From positions 62,001 through 126,000 of the forward strand of contig BCHU01000017.1 of NCBI GenBank assembly GCA_001599715.1: a stretch of 64,000 nucleotides of DNA, given 5' to 3'. Numbering within the stretch: position 1 is the stretch's first letter; every line of letters starts with the position of its first letter. This DNA comes from Phaeotremella fagi (lineage: Eukaryota > Basidiomycota > Tremellomycetes > Tremellales > Phaeotremellaceae). Of this stretch, positions 53,764 to 64,000 are shown one piece after another. The translations under genes were made by a program, and so were the position numbers. A model generated the notes under the pieces. The model had not been told where the DNA came from. It made no database searches and was given only the letters and a program-made list of their open reading frames with translations.

Positions 53764-55861
53764 ATGGCGACCGTCGAGATTGCGTCTGCATCCGCAATGA
53801 AAGACTCCAAACCCTCTTTGTTGACGAAGATCCGTAAGGTGGTCTGGGATTTTGATGACAAGACAGAAGAAGAACGTTTGATGGTTCAAAGACTAGACAT
53901 GGCTCTGTAAGTCAACAAGTCTTCACTACAGCTTACTCTTTGTTCAGTTTGACCTGCACCTTTATGACATACTTCGGGAAATATTTAGATCAAGCAAACA
54001 TCAGTAATGCCTGTGAGTCATTTTTGCATAATACATGACCATACTGATGATCAAAAGACGTTTCTGGGATGCAAGAAGCTCTACACTTTCAAGGAGTACA
54101 ATATAACATTCTTCTTTCTCTTTTCACTGGTGGGTAAAAGGATTTGATAGGCTTGGATCTAATATAAACTTCCAGTCGGATACTACGTCGGTACTGTCCC
54201 TGGTCCTCTCTTGATGAGAAAATTCAGACCTTCGATTTTCTTTCCAGTAATGGAACTCACTTGGTCTGTCCTCGTCATGCTTTGCGCTGTGGCCAAAAAC
54301 GTGGAAACGCTGTACGCCCTACGATTCCTGATTGGTTTGTGTGAAGCTGCTGCGTACCCGGGTATTCTTTACCTCATGGGTTGCTGGTACACTCCCTCTG
54401 AGATAGCAAAGGTAAAGTAAAACAACTTTGGATATCGCTTACTATTCAGCGAGGTGTTTTTTTCTCAACAGGAGCTTCAGTTGGTATCATGTGTTCAGGC
54501 TATCTTCAAACGGCAGTCCTTTCACCTTCTGGAAGAGGAGGTTTGGCGGGATGGCAGGTGAGAGATAACTTATCGCTGGTCTCACGGTTGTCGGACTAAC
54601 ATTTGCTAGTGGCTCTTCATCGTTGATGGGTGTATATCGATCGCCATTGGAATAATGGGTCTTTTCTTGTTCCCCGACACACCTGAAAATCCCAACCCCC
54701 GAAGTCGATTCTGGTTGAAAGATCATGATATCCAAATAGCTCAACAAAGAATGGCAGCGATTAAAAGAGCTCCTGCTTCCAAAATCACTTGGAAAGTCGC
54801 CAAGTCCGCTTTACGATCGAACGTTCTGTGGATCATGTTTATTCCTTATGCGGTGAGTATGTTCGTTCATGGAATTTGTCTTTTCGCTGATCTCTTAACG
54901 GTTAGATGTGGGGTTTAGGGTGAGCTTTAAAGTTGTTTGACTTGTATGTAGGTGACTGATCACGAGCAGTAATCAAGGTCTCATGTTCTTCAATCTATGG
55001 CTTAAATCGGAAAACTATTCAACGGCTGTAAGTAGAGCAAAACGAAATTTAACACCATATCTAACGTACCGTAGGAAATTAATCTATACCCAACCGGCGG
55101 GTATGCTATCACAATCGTTGTCAGCTTTATTCAGGCTTGGGGTTCCGATCTCACGAGAAACAGATGGGCATGGGTAGTCGGTGCATCCACTATATCCCTT
55201 ATTGGTAACATTATCTTAGCGGCGTGGCCAGCTAGCAAAACGCTCAAAATGGCGGGTGAGTGATCTCGATATTCCGTATGACACACGTTAATCTGTTTTA
55301 GCTTTCTACCTCAATTTCGTAGAATTCGGTAACGGAGGTTTGCTTATCGTGAGTTTTACTATTAGCCATTGGTGCTGATATTCTAGGTTTGGATCAACGA
55401 GTTACTTTCTGGCAGTGCTGAATCCCGTGTCATCGTCATTGGGATCATTAGTTCAGTAAGTATTTTGTGCTTGTCAATTGAAATTTCGACTGACTTCATA
55501 ATTAGTCCATTTACTGTTAGTCATTAAGTTACACTGGACTACGTAGCACTAGACTAACAAAGTTGCAGACTTCAACACCTGGATTCCAATCCTTGCTTTC
55601 CCAGCCTCAGAGGCCCCTCATTACAAAGTAGGCTACAACATCTCGGCCACAGCACTGTGAGTCCCGTTTAAGCTATAGATAGACGATTGCTAACAGGATC
55701 ATGACAGTGCCGTTCAAATTATAGGTCTATGTATTGCTGCGTGGCTGTTCTCTGGACGATACCGACCAGCACAACATGTGGAGGACAACGTCGAGACCGT
55801 AATGGAATTCACGGGAGAGGAGGCAGTCATAGATTCTGACGAGAAGATTGGTAAATTGTGA
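53764..55861 (+). CDS. MFS transporter, Dal5/Liz1-type
   Basis: The start gives MATVEIASASAMKDSKPSLL. Then LTCTFMTYFGKYLDQANISN and AYVSGMQEALHFQGVQYNIT, close in pattern to fungal pantothenate/vitamin transporters (Fen2/Liz1) of the Dal5 superfamily. Other signatures: VGYYVGTVPGPLLMRKFRPS, ALRFLIGLCEAAAYPGILYL, GWYTP-like CWYTPSEIAKR, WQWLFIVDGCISIAIGIMGL and LFLFPDTPENP. The C-terminal tail is acidic and ends DEKIGKL, TGA at 55859-55861. More than ten introns. The substrate is not fixed by sequence; small carboxylates or acyl amino acids are possible. Confidence 0.86.
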
Positions 55862-56685
55862 AAACGCATACTATTGCTATAGATAGATATTTTAGATTTT
55901 TGGCATGGTTCGGAGATGGTTCGTGCATTTAGAACAGTGATTATTCGTGTTTATGTTGGCAGTTTGGTTTGAAGTTTTGTATTGATTCTTGTAGTTTGTC
56001 TGCATGAACTCCCGCCACCTCGATGAGATTATGTCAAGAGGTGATTTGAATGAGATTGACCTCACAGGGGATAATCGCGTATAGTTCTGACAAAGTGATT
56101 AGATTGTTTGGAACAGATGAATATTCATTCAATGAAGAACTCCTACTGATTTTACACAACTATAGACGTCAGTCCCAGGGAAGGCTTACCTAATACGTAG
56201 CAACACATTTGTTGGATCTTCTTGGGGCGGTGACGAATGTGAGGAGATTGATGTGTTTGATAATGAGAGATGTGTATTTGTAGAAGTACTTGTACTCGTA
56301 CTTGTATGAATCGATTCCCTGCCACAGTATCGTGAGCCACTGACGTTGGGTGGCAAGGTGAGTAACCAGGTGTGGGTGCAGTGTAAAAGTAGAGGTAGAG
56401 GTAGAGCATAGCATGGATGTATGCATAGAATGGGAAAGATGTATCGATAGAGATGGGAATGGAGAGAAGGTGGAGATGATAAAACTGTAGGAGAATGCAT
56501 ATGCGACACCGCCCGTCGTATCCCAGCCTCAGAGCAATCAATCAATCTGTGGGAACTCGCCGTCCCTTTGTCCAAAAAGCTGTGTTCCAACCTTCAACTT
56601 CTTTAATTCATTGTCACATCCAACCATATTCAACATATAATAAATATAAATATACGTTACATGTAATCCCAACACCACTGTTACA
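55862..56685. other. Intergenic with short microsatellites
   Basis: An 824-bp gap. It contains a tandem of gtactt-like units near 56286-56306 and an agaggt run near 56390-56408. Minus-strand open frames here are low complexity and not convincing genes. The right end is the promoter of the RING gene at 56686. Confidence 0.5.
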
Positions 56686-58070
56686 ATGTTCAAAAGACAA
56701 TCCAAACCAGTCGTCGCCGTCGATACGATCTCCTCCGAATCCTCAGGCTACACTTCAAAAATGATAACACCGTCGATCTCACCACCCCCAACCTTCAGAG
56801 AGCGACCTTTACCTCCACCACCTAACGAGGTCACCTACGTTTATCCAACTATACCCATCCCAATGCCTGCAGCTGAAGCTAGAGTTCATCGACGTGGTCC
56901 TCCTGTTATACCTCCGAGAGTTAGGGGTGATGAAGAAGATCGACGGGTTAGAGGGGGTTTGAGGAGGGAGGGTAGAGTTAGGAGTTTTGATGGACCTTCA
57001 TCGACATCGGTTGCAGTACCAGTACCAGTTCAAGTACTACCCACGAGGGTATCACCACCTACACCCAAACGAAAGGAATCTTTACGTGAACGTGAAGCTG
57101 GATCCGCTCCCACACCCGCATCTCCATCAGTCGGGGTTGAATCAGAATCCAGACATCGATTCATCAATCAAATCGAAGAAGATCTAAGCTGTCCAATCTG
57201 CATGTCTATGCTGTAAGTCATCTACTTCCATCTCTTAAAATCCAAACTAAGTGCATGACATCTGAAAGGGTCGGCCCTCAACATCTCGTACCCTGCGGTC
57301 ACACTCTATGCGGAGCATGTGCAGTGACATGGTTAGATTCACGAGTAAGTCGTCTACACTACAGGCTTCACATCAATATCCATATCTGATTGAGGAATCA
57401 CAGGCGGAGGCAGGTGAACAAGTCAACTGTCCAACATGTAGAAAACAAGTTTCCCCTTCCCACCCGTTAATCCCCGCTCACGCAATCGAGAACGTGATCA
57501 CCAAATGGATAGAGAACAAGAAAAGATGGGACGGGTTGAGGGATTACAAAGATCGTTCAGAGTGGGTCCGGTCCTATCATTCCTAGTATAACCTAAAACT
57601 GAAGTGAACTAAACAAGATCATGGGATATCCATAAAAAATTTAATCCTGAAATCCTAACTTCACGTCGACATCAATCCCAAACCCAATCCCAAACCGGGA
57701 TAGCTTCGACGACACCGTTTGAATTGATAGATCCAATTCATCGACAGTTTATGGATCCACACGATCTGTTCGCTAGCGCTTTCGATGATCATATGCTCCT
57801 TTCTGGTGGAGGTGGGAGACGTCAACAGCATGCGGGTGGTAGGACCAGGGAATGGGTTTCACAATCTATGCCTAGGGGGATGGATATCTCTGAACTGTGA
57901 GTGGATCCTCGAGAACGAGATTATACTCGAACTAACTCCTTGCTAGATTCCAGGTCCTCCATTCAAATAACCGTTCGAGACAGAGATCTAATCGGAATGG
58001 ACGGGAAGAGCCCCATCCAACGATGCACGATCTATGGGGTGGGGGTCTGTATGATAATCTAAGACGTTGA
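56686..58070 (+). CDS. RING-finger protein, not part of the array
   Basis: The start gives MFKRQSKPVVAVDTISSESS. A Pro-rich disordered region (RERPLPPPPNEVTYVYP) and a basic Arg-rich stretch lead to a RING near residue 165: CPICMSML, PCGHTLCGACAVTWLDS and CPTCRKQVSP, full C3HC4. The layout resembles CHFR/TRIM-like RINGs with a helix before the domain. After it, IENVITKWIENKKRWDGLRD, then a disordered Gln/Ser region with HGR-type and Gly-rich parts, ending MHDLWGGGLYDNLRR, TGA at 58068-58070. Four introns, at other positions than in the 1-20 kb array, and no 16-nt first exon. Putative E3 ubiquitin ligase; substrate unknown. Confidence 0.75.
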
Positions 58071-58467
58071 TCCAGTCTGGTCAATCGGTCACCATCTATA
58101 TTGGAGTGTTCCATCTTTGAAGAATATCTTTATGATTCCTGTTGTATTTATTAGTACGTTGTATATATTAGTATTAGGATACACGATTAGGGATATAAAC
58201 TATCAGTGATGTATCTCAAGTTGAGGAATGAGGAGGTGATTTTGAGTCAGTAGGTGGTCAGATATACTCCAACGTCAGCAAGTGCCTGTCTCGAAACACC
58301 ACTCCAGATCCAAATCCAATCAGAGGTCAAGGGTAATGACCAATCCCAAGTCCAAGTCCAATCCAGAACGATTATCAAAAAACCTCTGACCAGAATCCAA
58401 TTCAATGCATTCATCCATCCCTATCTTCCCACTCCCATCTTCATTCCAATCGTTTCAATACATTCCC
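58071..58467. other. Convergent intergenic region
   Basis: Between the RING gene and the ATP synthase epsilon gene. It contains a run of related ccaagtccaagtcc words near 58347-58363. No gene seen. Confidence 0.5.
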
Positions 58468-58859
58468 CTAGACAGGTGGTTTACCAACAACCTCTTTAGC
58501 AGGTGGGACGACGTATTGCTAAAAGGAGAGTTTAATCAGCACCAAAAATCCTAATTGAGAAAAAGAAACCAACCTGTTCACCACCAGCTCCATTCTCCCA
58601 AATTTGATAACGACTATAACCATCATCAGCATCAATTCCAAATCTGTATAAAGAGGTAGACCTACACTCCAATTTGTGCTCTCTTCTCAGCGGCTACTCT
58701 GTCAGTTTCGTTCAGAGCTTGTCTGAGAGCTCTTGAAGCGATTTGTGTGAATTTGTTGTAACTGCGGGTGAGTTTTAGTTAGGCTCTTTCTCTCCCTCTC
58801 CGTCTTGCCCACCACCCATCCCCTACTCACGTCATGTATTCCCTCCAGACTGCTGACAT
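58468..58859 (-). CDS. ATP15: ATP synthase F1 epsilon subunit
   Basis: Small subunit of the central stalk of mitochondrial F1 ATPase. The start at 58859 gives MSAVWREYMTYNKFTQIASR, then ALRQALNETDRVAAEKRAQI, matching the family's opening W and the helix before EKR. Then comes a segment with DGYSRYQIWENG and a tail QYVVPPAKEVVGKPPV; TAG at 58468-58470. Exons: 58831-58859, 58666-58761, 58574-58643 and 58468-58518, total 246 nt or 81 residues. The intron between exons 2 and 3 would be 58644-58665, just 22 nt with GTAGGT donor and ACAG acceptor; only this removal keeps the frame, since otherwise TAG ends the protein after GV. Same strand as, and 136 bp downstream of, the channel gene. Confidence 0.82.
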
Positions 58860-58995
58860 TTTGAATGGATATGGAAGTTTTGGTTGTAGATGGTAGTGGA
58901 GAAGATGCCAGGTTAGTGTTAGAGAATACGGGTTCCGAATGGGTGTTGTAACTCCGTAACACCGAACGTGGCGGTGGTGCCAATGCATACAGTAA

Positions 58996-61900
58996 TCATT
59001 GTACTAAACTTATCCCTCCTCCTCCAGCACCCCCACCCCCACTGATCCCAGGTTCCACCACTCCCCTCGTCCCAGAGAGTGTCCGACGACGTTCCGGATG
59101 AGGATAGTATGTCGAAGTAGTCTATAACCGTATCAGTTTCCATGTACAATACTACTGCAACGTAACCCACCTCCTCAGGTTCATCCTCACTAACCTCTCC
59201 ATCTTCATGTTCGTCATCCCAAACGTTCTCGTCAGGTAATGCAATAACCCCACTAACAGGATCATAAGATTTCCGTCTTCTCTCTACTCGTGTAGAGTTA
59301 GTCGCCCACGGATTCGAATTATCCATCGAAGAAGACGACAACTGTCGAGGTGATTGTTCAGGACTCCCTGTTCTTGGTATATCCAACGTATCCCATCCAG
59401 TTCTTTCCTCACCAACACCATTCCCATTATCATCGCCGTTGCCGTTGCCATTTCCAACAGACGCCCGCTTCTTACTCCCCTTCCCAAACCTACCCATCTT
59501 CCTCCTCAAACTCAAAACCACACTTCGACCTTTATTCAACGTACCCACCGCCATCTCTTTCGACGGTAACCAAGGTTGAGGCAGTCTACCCGATAACGCT
59601 GGATGAGCATATCGTCTTCTACCAGTGTTCAAGACGCCGTAATAGAAATTCGTCATTGGTGGTTGTGAATAATCGGTGAGACGTGATGAAGGCGCTACGT
59701 AGAGTGTCTCGTCGTTCATTGCGTAACGGCGGTGGTTGAGATTACTATTTTGTCAGTAAATTATATGAATTCATGACCCACCTCTGTGATCTGGGAACAT
59801 CCTCAGAAGGAAGACTAACATCCCCACGTTGGACTTCACAGATACTGCTAACAGCCAAGAACCGACTTAACGGACCGAAATCTTCAAAAACGTTCCAACA
59901 GGTCCATAGCGTATAAACGATCAACGGGACCATCAAAAGCGACAACGTCAGATGTTTACCAAGTGAGAATAAACCAGTCATGAATAATTGGAATATCGTC
60001 AACGCCCATAAAAGTCTTGAAAAAGTTATCGGCCAGGCGTCACCGTTTGATTCGTACGGTTTGAAGTAGACGAATAAGAGTTTGTATTTGAACACGACGT
60101 CTGTGGTTTATATTAGGATCTGCTTGAGAAGTCACAAGTGACGACTTACAGCCAACACCGAAATATGTCGCTCCAAAGATCAAAATCAAAGGTGAAACAA
60201 CAGAATAAACCAAAGTGATAGTAAAAACTAACAGGGCCTGTGGATAAACCCAACCGTAATTCAACATAGGCGGGGCGTAAGCCTCAGCGTAATCTACCAT
60301 CCATCAGCACAACACTCAGCATAAACTCCAACGCACCTCTAGGAGTTTTCGTGAACAATCTCGAATAAGCTAAAGTAAACAATGGACCTAGGTTAAGAAG
60401 CTGTAAGGGCATCAAACCGAGTGCTACGATGTCGTTAATGATTGATCTCCTGATCCCCAAAGTCAAAACCCACCTTGAAGCATGACATATGAAATCATGA
60501 AATTCCTAGCATTAGAAGCTTGTAAAGCTCCAGCAAGTTTTTCAGGTATCTATCACATCCATCAGCTACCAATGCCACAACCAAACCAAGAACTCACTTT
60601 CGCCGGACTATCAGCTAAGTCTCTAACGATAGCCCAATAAGTCGTCGTCAACAAAAAGATGAAAAGGACCGAGATCAACAGGAACAAGTAATATTTCTTC
60701 ATGAGACTGTATTCAGTCGCACTTCTTGATTTGAATCCTTGTTGATAAGATAGGACTAAGACGATGGGTTAACGTAGAATAGGATGATCACTTACATTCA
60801 AGTAGGAAAGGCAGGAAACCGTTGAACGAAATTACCGCTAATGAAGGTAAAGAATTCTGTACGATCGCACCCAATCTTTCAGATCTATCGATAAGTCTAG
60901 CGAGCCAGGGCATGACTTTTTTGATTTCCTCATAAGACAACAAAGTAGCTAAACTGGTGACAGGGACTAACAAATTTGATCAGTACATGGTCTCCAATGC
61001 CCATCACCCACCTATCCAAGTTAAAAGCAATATAGTCATTATACCCATGACCACGAAATCTCTGATTTGAGATTCACGAATTGACATCGAAACTTTACTC
61101 CAAACAACGTCTCTCGGTTCCGGGGCGGATTCAGTGACTACCATTGAATGTTGAGGGAAATGAACCACTTGACATGCGATTTCCTAAACAGTTTCAAACG
61201 ATTAGTATTGTAACAAAAAAGGTAAATACAGTAACCCACGGCATCCTTGACATTTTCAAAAGTAACAAAAGCAGTGTGGGTAGCTGAAAACCTCCCGTTC
61301 TGTCTAAGATTCTTGACCAACTCGTCAAACTCCCTAAACTGATTCTCCCAATATTCAATCGCGTCAACTTTCCCACTAAACAACTTTGGTCGAATGGTAG
61401 GTCTAGGTCTGGTTGTATGTATATGATGATGTGAACGTTGGATTTCTGGATCTGTCTCTGTTGATAGACCAGTATCTGAATTTTCTCTAGTGGGTAAAGT
61501 CGTCGATCCTTCTAACCCATCTATTAAAGTTCCTGTTGCGGTTTCGGTTTCCACCCCATTTCCATTTGGTGCGTTAGTTCCAGATGTTCCATAGACGTTC
61601 CCATTATATCCTTTGACTTTAGCGGGGTTACCTATCCAATCTACCCAAGCTCTCTCTAACCCTAACAAAACCTTTGTCCTATTCTCCAAAGCTTTCCCCA
61701 GTAGACTAATCTCCCGACAGACACTAACACTTTCAACTGTCCAACCGCAACCCTCGAAATAATCACTAAGAGCTTTATCACCTCTTAAATGATTAGGTAG
61801 ATTGGTAACCAACACCGTTCGAGCACTGATTGAATGTATCAATTGTAAAGAAGAGTTTTGTCTTGAGAAGATGAATTTATCGTAATTTCTATGGAAGAAA

Positions 61901-62772
61901 GTTAAACATAACGCAGTGAAGGTGTAGGTGAAGATCAAATGTAAGGTAGCTGAAAGTTGGGGATCTAGAATTAAATCGTATAAAGTTCGATCGGGGGTTG
62001 TTGAGTTTGAGTTCGAAATTGGTAAAATCAAAAAAGTATCGTTTCCCGGAGCATCAGGTTCAGAATCTGTTGAACCATTTCGCTATCTATCAGTGGTTGT
62101 CACCAATGAGGATACTCACGAAAAAATTGACAGGCATAAGGACCAAAGTTGCCAGGATTGCCGATAAAGAGAATAACATGAAGGACATTCGGAAAAAATT
62201 CAACAACTATCACAGGATCATCAGTGTGTTGCTTTATGTTAAGTCGAGGATACCATACCACAGCAGCATCCAACCCTACAGTCTGAAGTACGGTATATTC
62301 ACTAGTCCTGATGGTAGGCAAGATCCAACCGAAGAACCTGGAACTACTAGGTTGTTGATCAGTCGAATGAGCGGGGATTGGAGAGAAGTCTAATTCAACA
62401 GTGTCAGCTGGGTCCTAATCCCATATAACTACAGAGAACTGACCTTTAAGTTTCGTTCTACCCATATAAACGACTTCCCATCTTGTTCTCAAGAAACAAA
62501 AGATCATGAAACTGATGAACCCTATTGAGAGGGATAAAATTAATTGGGTGGAGAACCATGGTCCTAGATATCAGTATGACTAGCAGTATGTTTTATCATA
62601 CCTTTGAATTGAGCTAGAGTAGTGAAAGATTAATGAGTGACAAGGATCGACAGAAGAAAGGGGATTTACCTGTAGGTGGACTACCTGGTGGTGCAGGTGT
62701 AGTATCGTTATCATTATCTTGGATTAGCGATGACCAGATATCCCATTGAATGGGAGGAAGTATTTCCCCCAT
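58996..62772 (-). CDS. CSC1/OSCA-type stress-gated cation channel (DUF221 family)
   Basis: Plasma-membrane protein of about ten helices; relatives are calcium-permeable osmo- or mechanosensitive channels. The start gives MGEILPPIQWDIWSSLIQDN and a first helix set with LILSLSIGFISFMIFCFL. Then ISARTVLVTNLPNHLRGDKA and the cytosolic domain with FEGCGWTVESVSVCREI; FRRNYDKF-like FHRNYDKFIFSRQ lies before it. Later come the membrane parts with LGIRRSIINDIVALGLMPLQ, GWVYPQALLVFTITLVYSVV, and LMVPLIVYTLWTCWNVFEDF. The long C-terminal tail is Ser/Asn/Gly and Asp/Glu-rich and ends GGISLVQ, TGA at 58996-58998. Over ten introns. The gene is named by family; which of the fungal paralogs it is cannot be told. 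Confidence 0.88.
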
Positions 62773-63072
62773 GGATATACGATATGTTATTGATTGAGGA
62801 AATCGATATAGATGTAGATGTAGAAGGAAGAAATAGATGGGGGTGGTGTTGAAGATTTATTATTGTTAAACATGACGTCGCGGCGTTTAAGTGGCAACAT
62901 AACAATAATCACAACCACGACCACACATGAGAACACCAAACAATGCATCAAGGTCAAGGTCGTCAATATCATCTATTGGGTATGTAATGATGGGTATAAA
63001 ACTAAAGATACTGTATAAATCCATGTCATCAAGAGAGAAATGTCCTGGAAAGAAACCTCAAAGAAATCATAT
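62773..63072. other. Intergenic between channel and KRE6/SKN1 gene
   Basis: A 300-bp same-strand gap holding the KRE6/SKN1 terminator and the channel promoter. Nothing else recognised. Confidence 0.45.
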
Positions 63073-64000
63073 CTAACAAGTATCTTTCAGACTATTTTTC
63101 GGGAAAGTGTATCCTATCCAGATGTCAACAAACATGATTCCAGTGAGAAATAGATTAACTTACCAGCTTGTTCGAAAGTCGTAAAATTGGGATTACTATA
63201 TGCGAGAGGGAACTGGGCGATATAATCGGCAGTTGGTCGATCTATCAGATGATCGATTCGTGAGTACATCTCTGAATTAGAGTCTAATAAACAACGTACC
63301 ACTGGGATCACAACCTATACTACCAGTTGAAAGTTGATAGACCCTTATATAATCTATCCTGAGATAATTCGGGAATGTTAAATGTGAGAAATCGACAGTT
63401 TGGAAATTGTTCGACTGTGATTTGGGTCAGTTACAAGACAACAAAGTGCGTAAATAATTCAACCACATACCATTCCTAGATTGAATATCTGTTTGAAGAA
63501 GTCCTGTTAGCGATATCACAACACCGTTTGAAGACCCAAACCCACCAAAGCCATTGGCTCCTCAGCAACCAATCGTTGTCCAATCTGAGTCTGTGAATTG
63601 GGTCCAACAGCCGTAGCTTTCATCGTCCAACTTTCCTTACTCTGAGCATACCAAGTGATATACCCATTAGCCGGTGTATCGAAATCCGATTTATACTCGT
63701 AACCAAACGTCTTGAACGTTCCCGAATTACTACCATAATACGTACTACTATCTATCATCGTCAAACTAGAAACTGCTTGTTGGTAATAACCACCTAGATA
63801 ACTGTTGGTAGCCGTGATGGAAGTATCGTATTGGATGATTGATTTCGTGGAATTATCGACTGGTTCGTATGACGCGTCGTAAGGTGCGAATTGGGCTGAT
63901 TGGGATACCTGACCTTCACCTTCTGAAACCACGATTTGAGCTTCTAACAGATCAATTTCGACAGCTCCACGACCGACGTTGACTGATGGTCCAGGATGAG
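63073..64000 (-). CDS. KRE6/SKN1-family beta-glucan synthesis protein (partial, GH16)
   Basis: Type II membrane protein of the secretory pathway needed for cell-wall beta-1,6-glucan, with a glycoside hydrolase family 16 domain. The 5' part lies beyond the right edge. Visible: VGRGAVEIDLLEAQI with the E-I-D-x-x-E catalytic motif of GH16, GYYQQAVSSLTMIDSSTYYG, FGYEYKSDFDTPANGYITWY, EEPMALV, FPNYLRIDYIRVYQ, IGCDPSDRPTADYIAQFPLA and the family ending AGYTFPKNSLKDTC, TAG at 63073-63075. Four or five introns in this part. Identity is secure; KRE6 and SKN1 cannot be separated from this fragment. Confidence 0.92.

Noticed and set aside
56152..56590. Three overlapping minus-strand frames upstream of the 56.7-kb RING gene
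   Set aside because: Translations are low complexity (Tyr/Leu and Ser/Thr repeats) from microsatellite DNA; no conserved feature.
58644..58665. Treating the epsilon-subunit gene as ending at the TAG inside this segment
   Set aside because: That would leave about 43 residues and drop the YQIWENG and C-terminal parts, which are clearly coding and in frame after removing 22 nt.

Overview
The window is eukaryotic nuclear DNA from a fungus. Almost every gene is cut by short introns (mostly 40-70 nt, GTRNGT donors, CTRAY-like branch points), genes are closely packed on both strands, and several products are diagnostic of fungi: Zn2Cys6 regulators, a KRE6/SKN1 beta-glucan protein, YAT amino-acid permease and Dal5-type transporters. 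Intron density and protein style suggest a basidiomycete yeast of the Tremellales (Cryptococcus/Kwoniella-like). That placement is inference; no rDNA or other marker is present. No tRNA, rRNA, CRISPR or intact transposon was seen.

Region 1 (1-20.5 kb) is an array of related RING-finger genes interrupted by three housekeeping genes or singletons: S-adenosylhomocysteine hydrolase, the exocyst subunit Exo70 and a START/SRPBCC-fold protein. I reconstruct seven RING paralogs that can be read through (749-1949, 7904-9564, 9840-11695, 12540-13851, 15950-16949, 17611-18738 on the minus strand, 19442-20449), one clear pseudogene (15137-15739) and one decayed relic (about 19.17-19.26 kb). They share a tiny 5' exon ending in phase 1, an intron just after the first Cys-x2-Cys pair, and a RING split over three exons. 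Their C-terminal tails are unrelated and repeat-rich. Two members have a shortened Cys-His spacing and one has lost a zinc ligand. This looks like a birth-and-death array and is the most unusual part of the window.

Region 2 (20.6-31.8 kb) is conserved cell biology: an arrestin-fold protein, a Rab2-like GTPase with an altered catalytic Gln and a large insertion, the tRNA m5C methyltransferase Trm4/NSUN2, and a RECQ1-like DNA helicase. The last two diverge from a promoter that holds three consecutive GC-rich hairpins.

Region 3 (32-56 kb) is a run of nutrient-use genes in alternating orientation: amino-acid permease, class II aldolase, Zn2Cys6 regulator, HAD-type 2-haloacid dehalogenase-like enzyme, 2,2-dialkylglycine decarboxylase, amidase, Dal5-type transporter, an unknown protein, a second Zn2Cys6 regulator, class IV aminotransferase, amidohydrolase and a second Dal5-type transporter. 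Together they suggest import and breakdown of amides, peptides or unusual amino acids, with local regulators.

Region 4 (56.7-64 kb) holds a separate RING protein unrelated in layout to the array, the F1-ATPase epsilon subunit (with an apparent 22-nt intron), a CSC1/OSCA-type ten-helix channel, and the 3' part of a KRE6/SKN1 gene that runs off the right edge.
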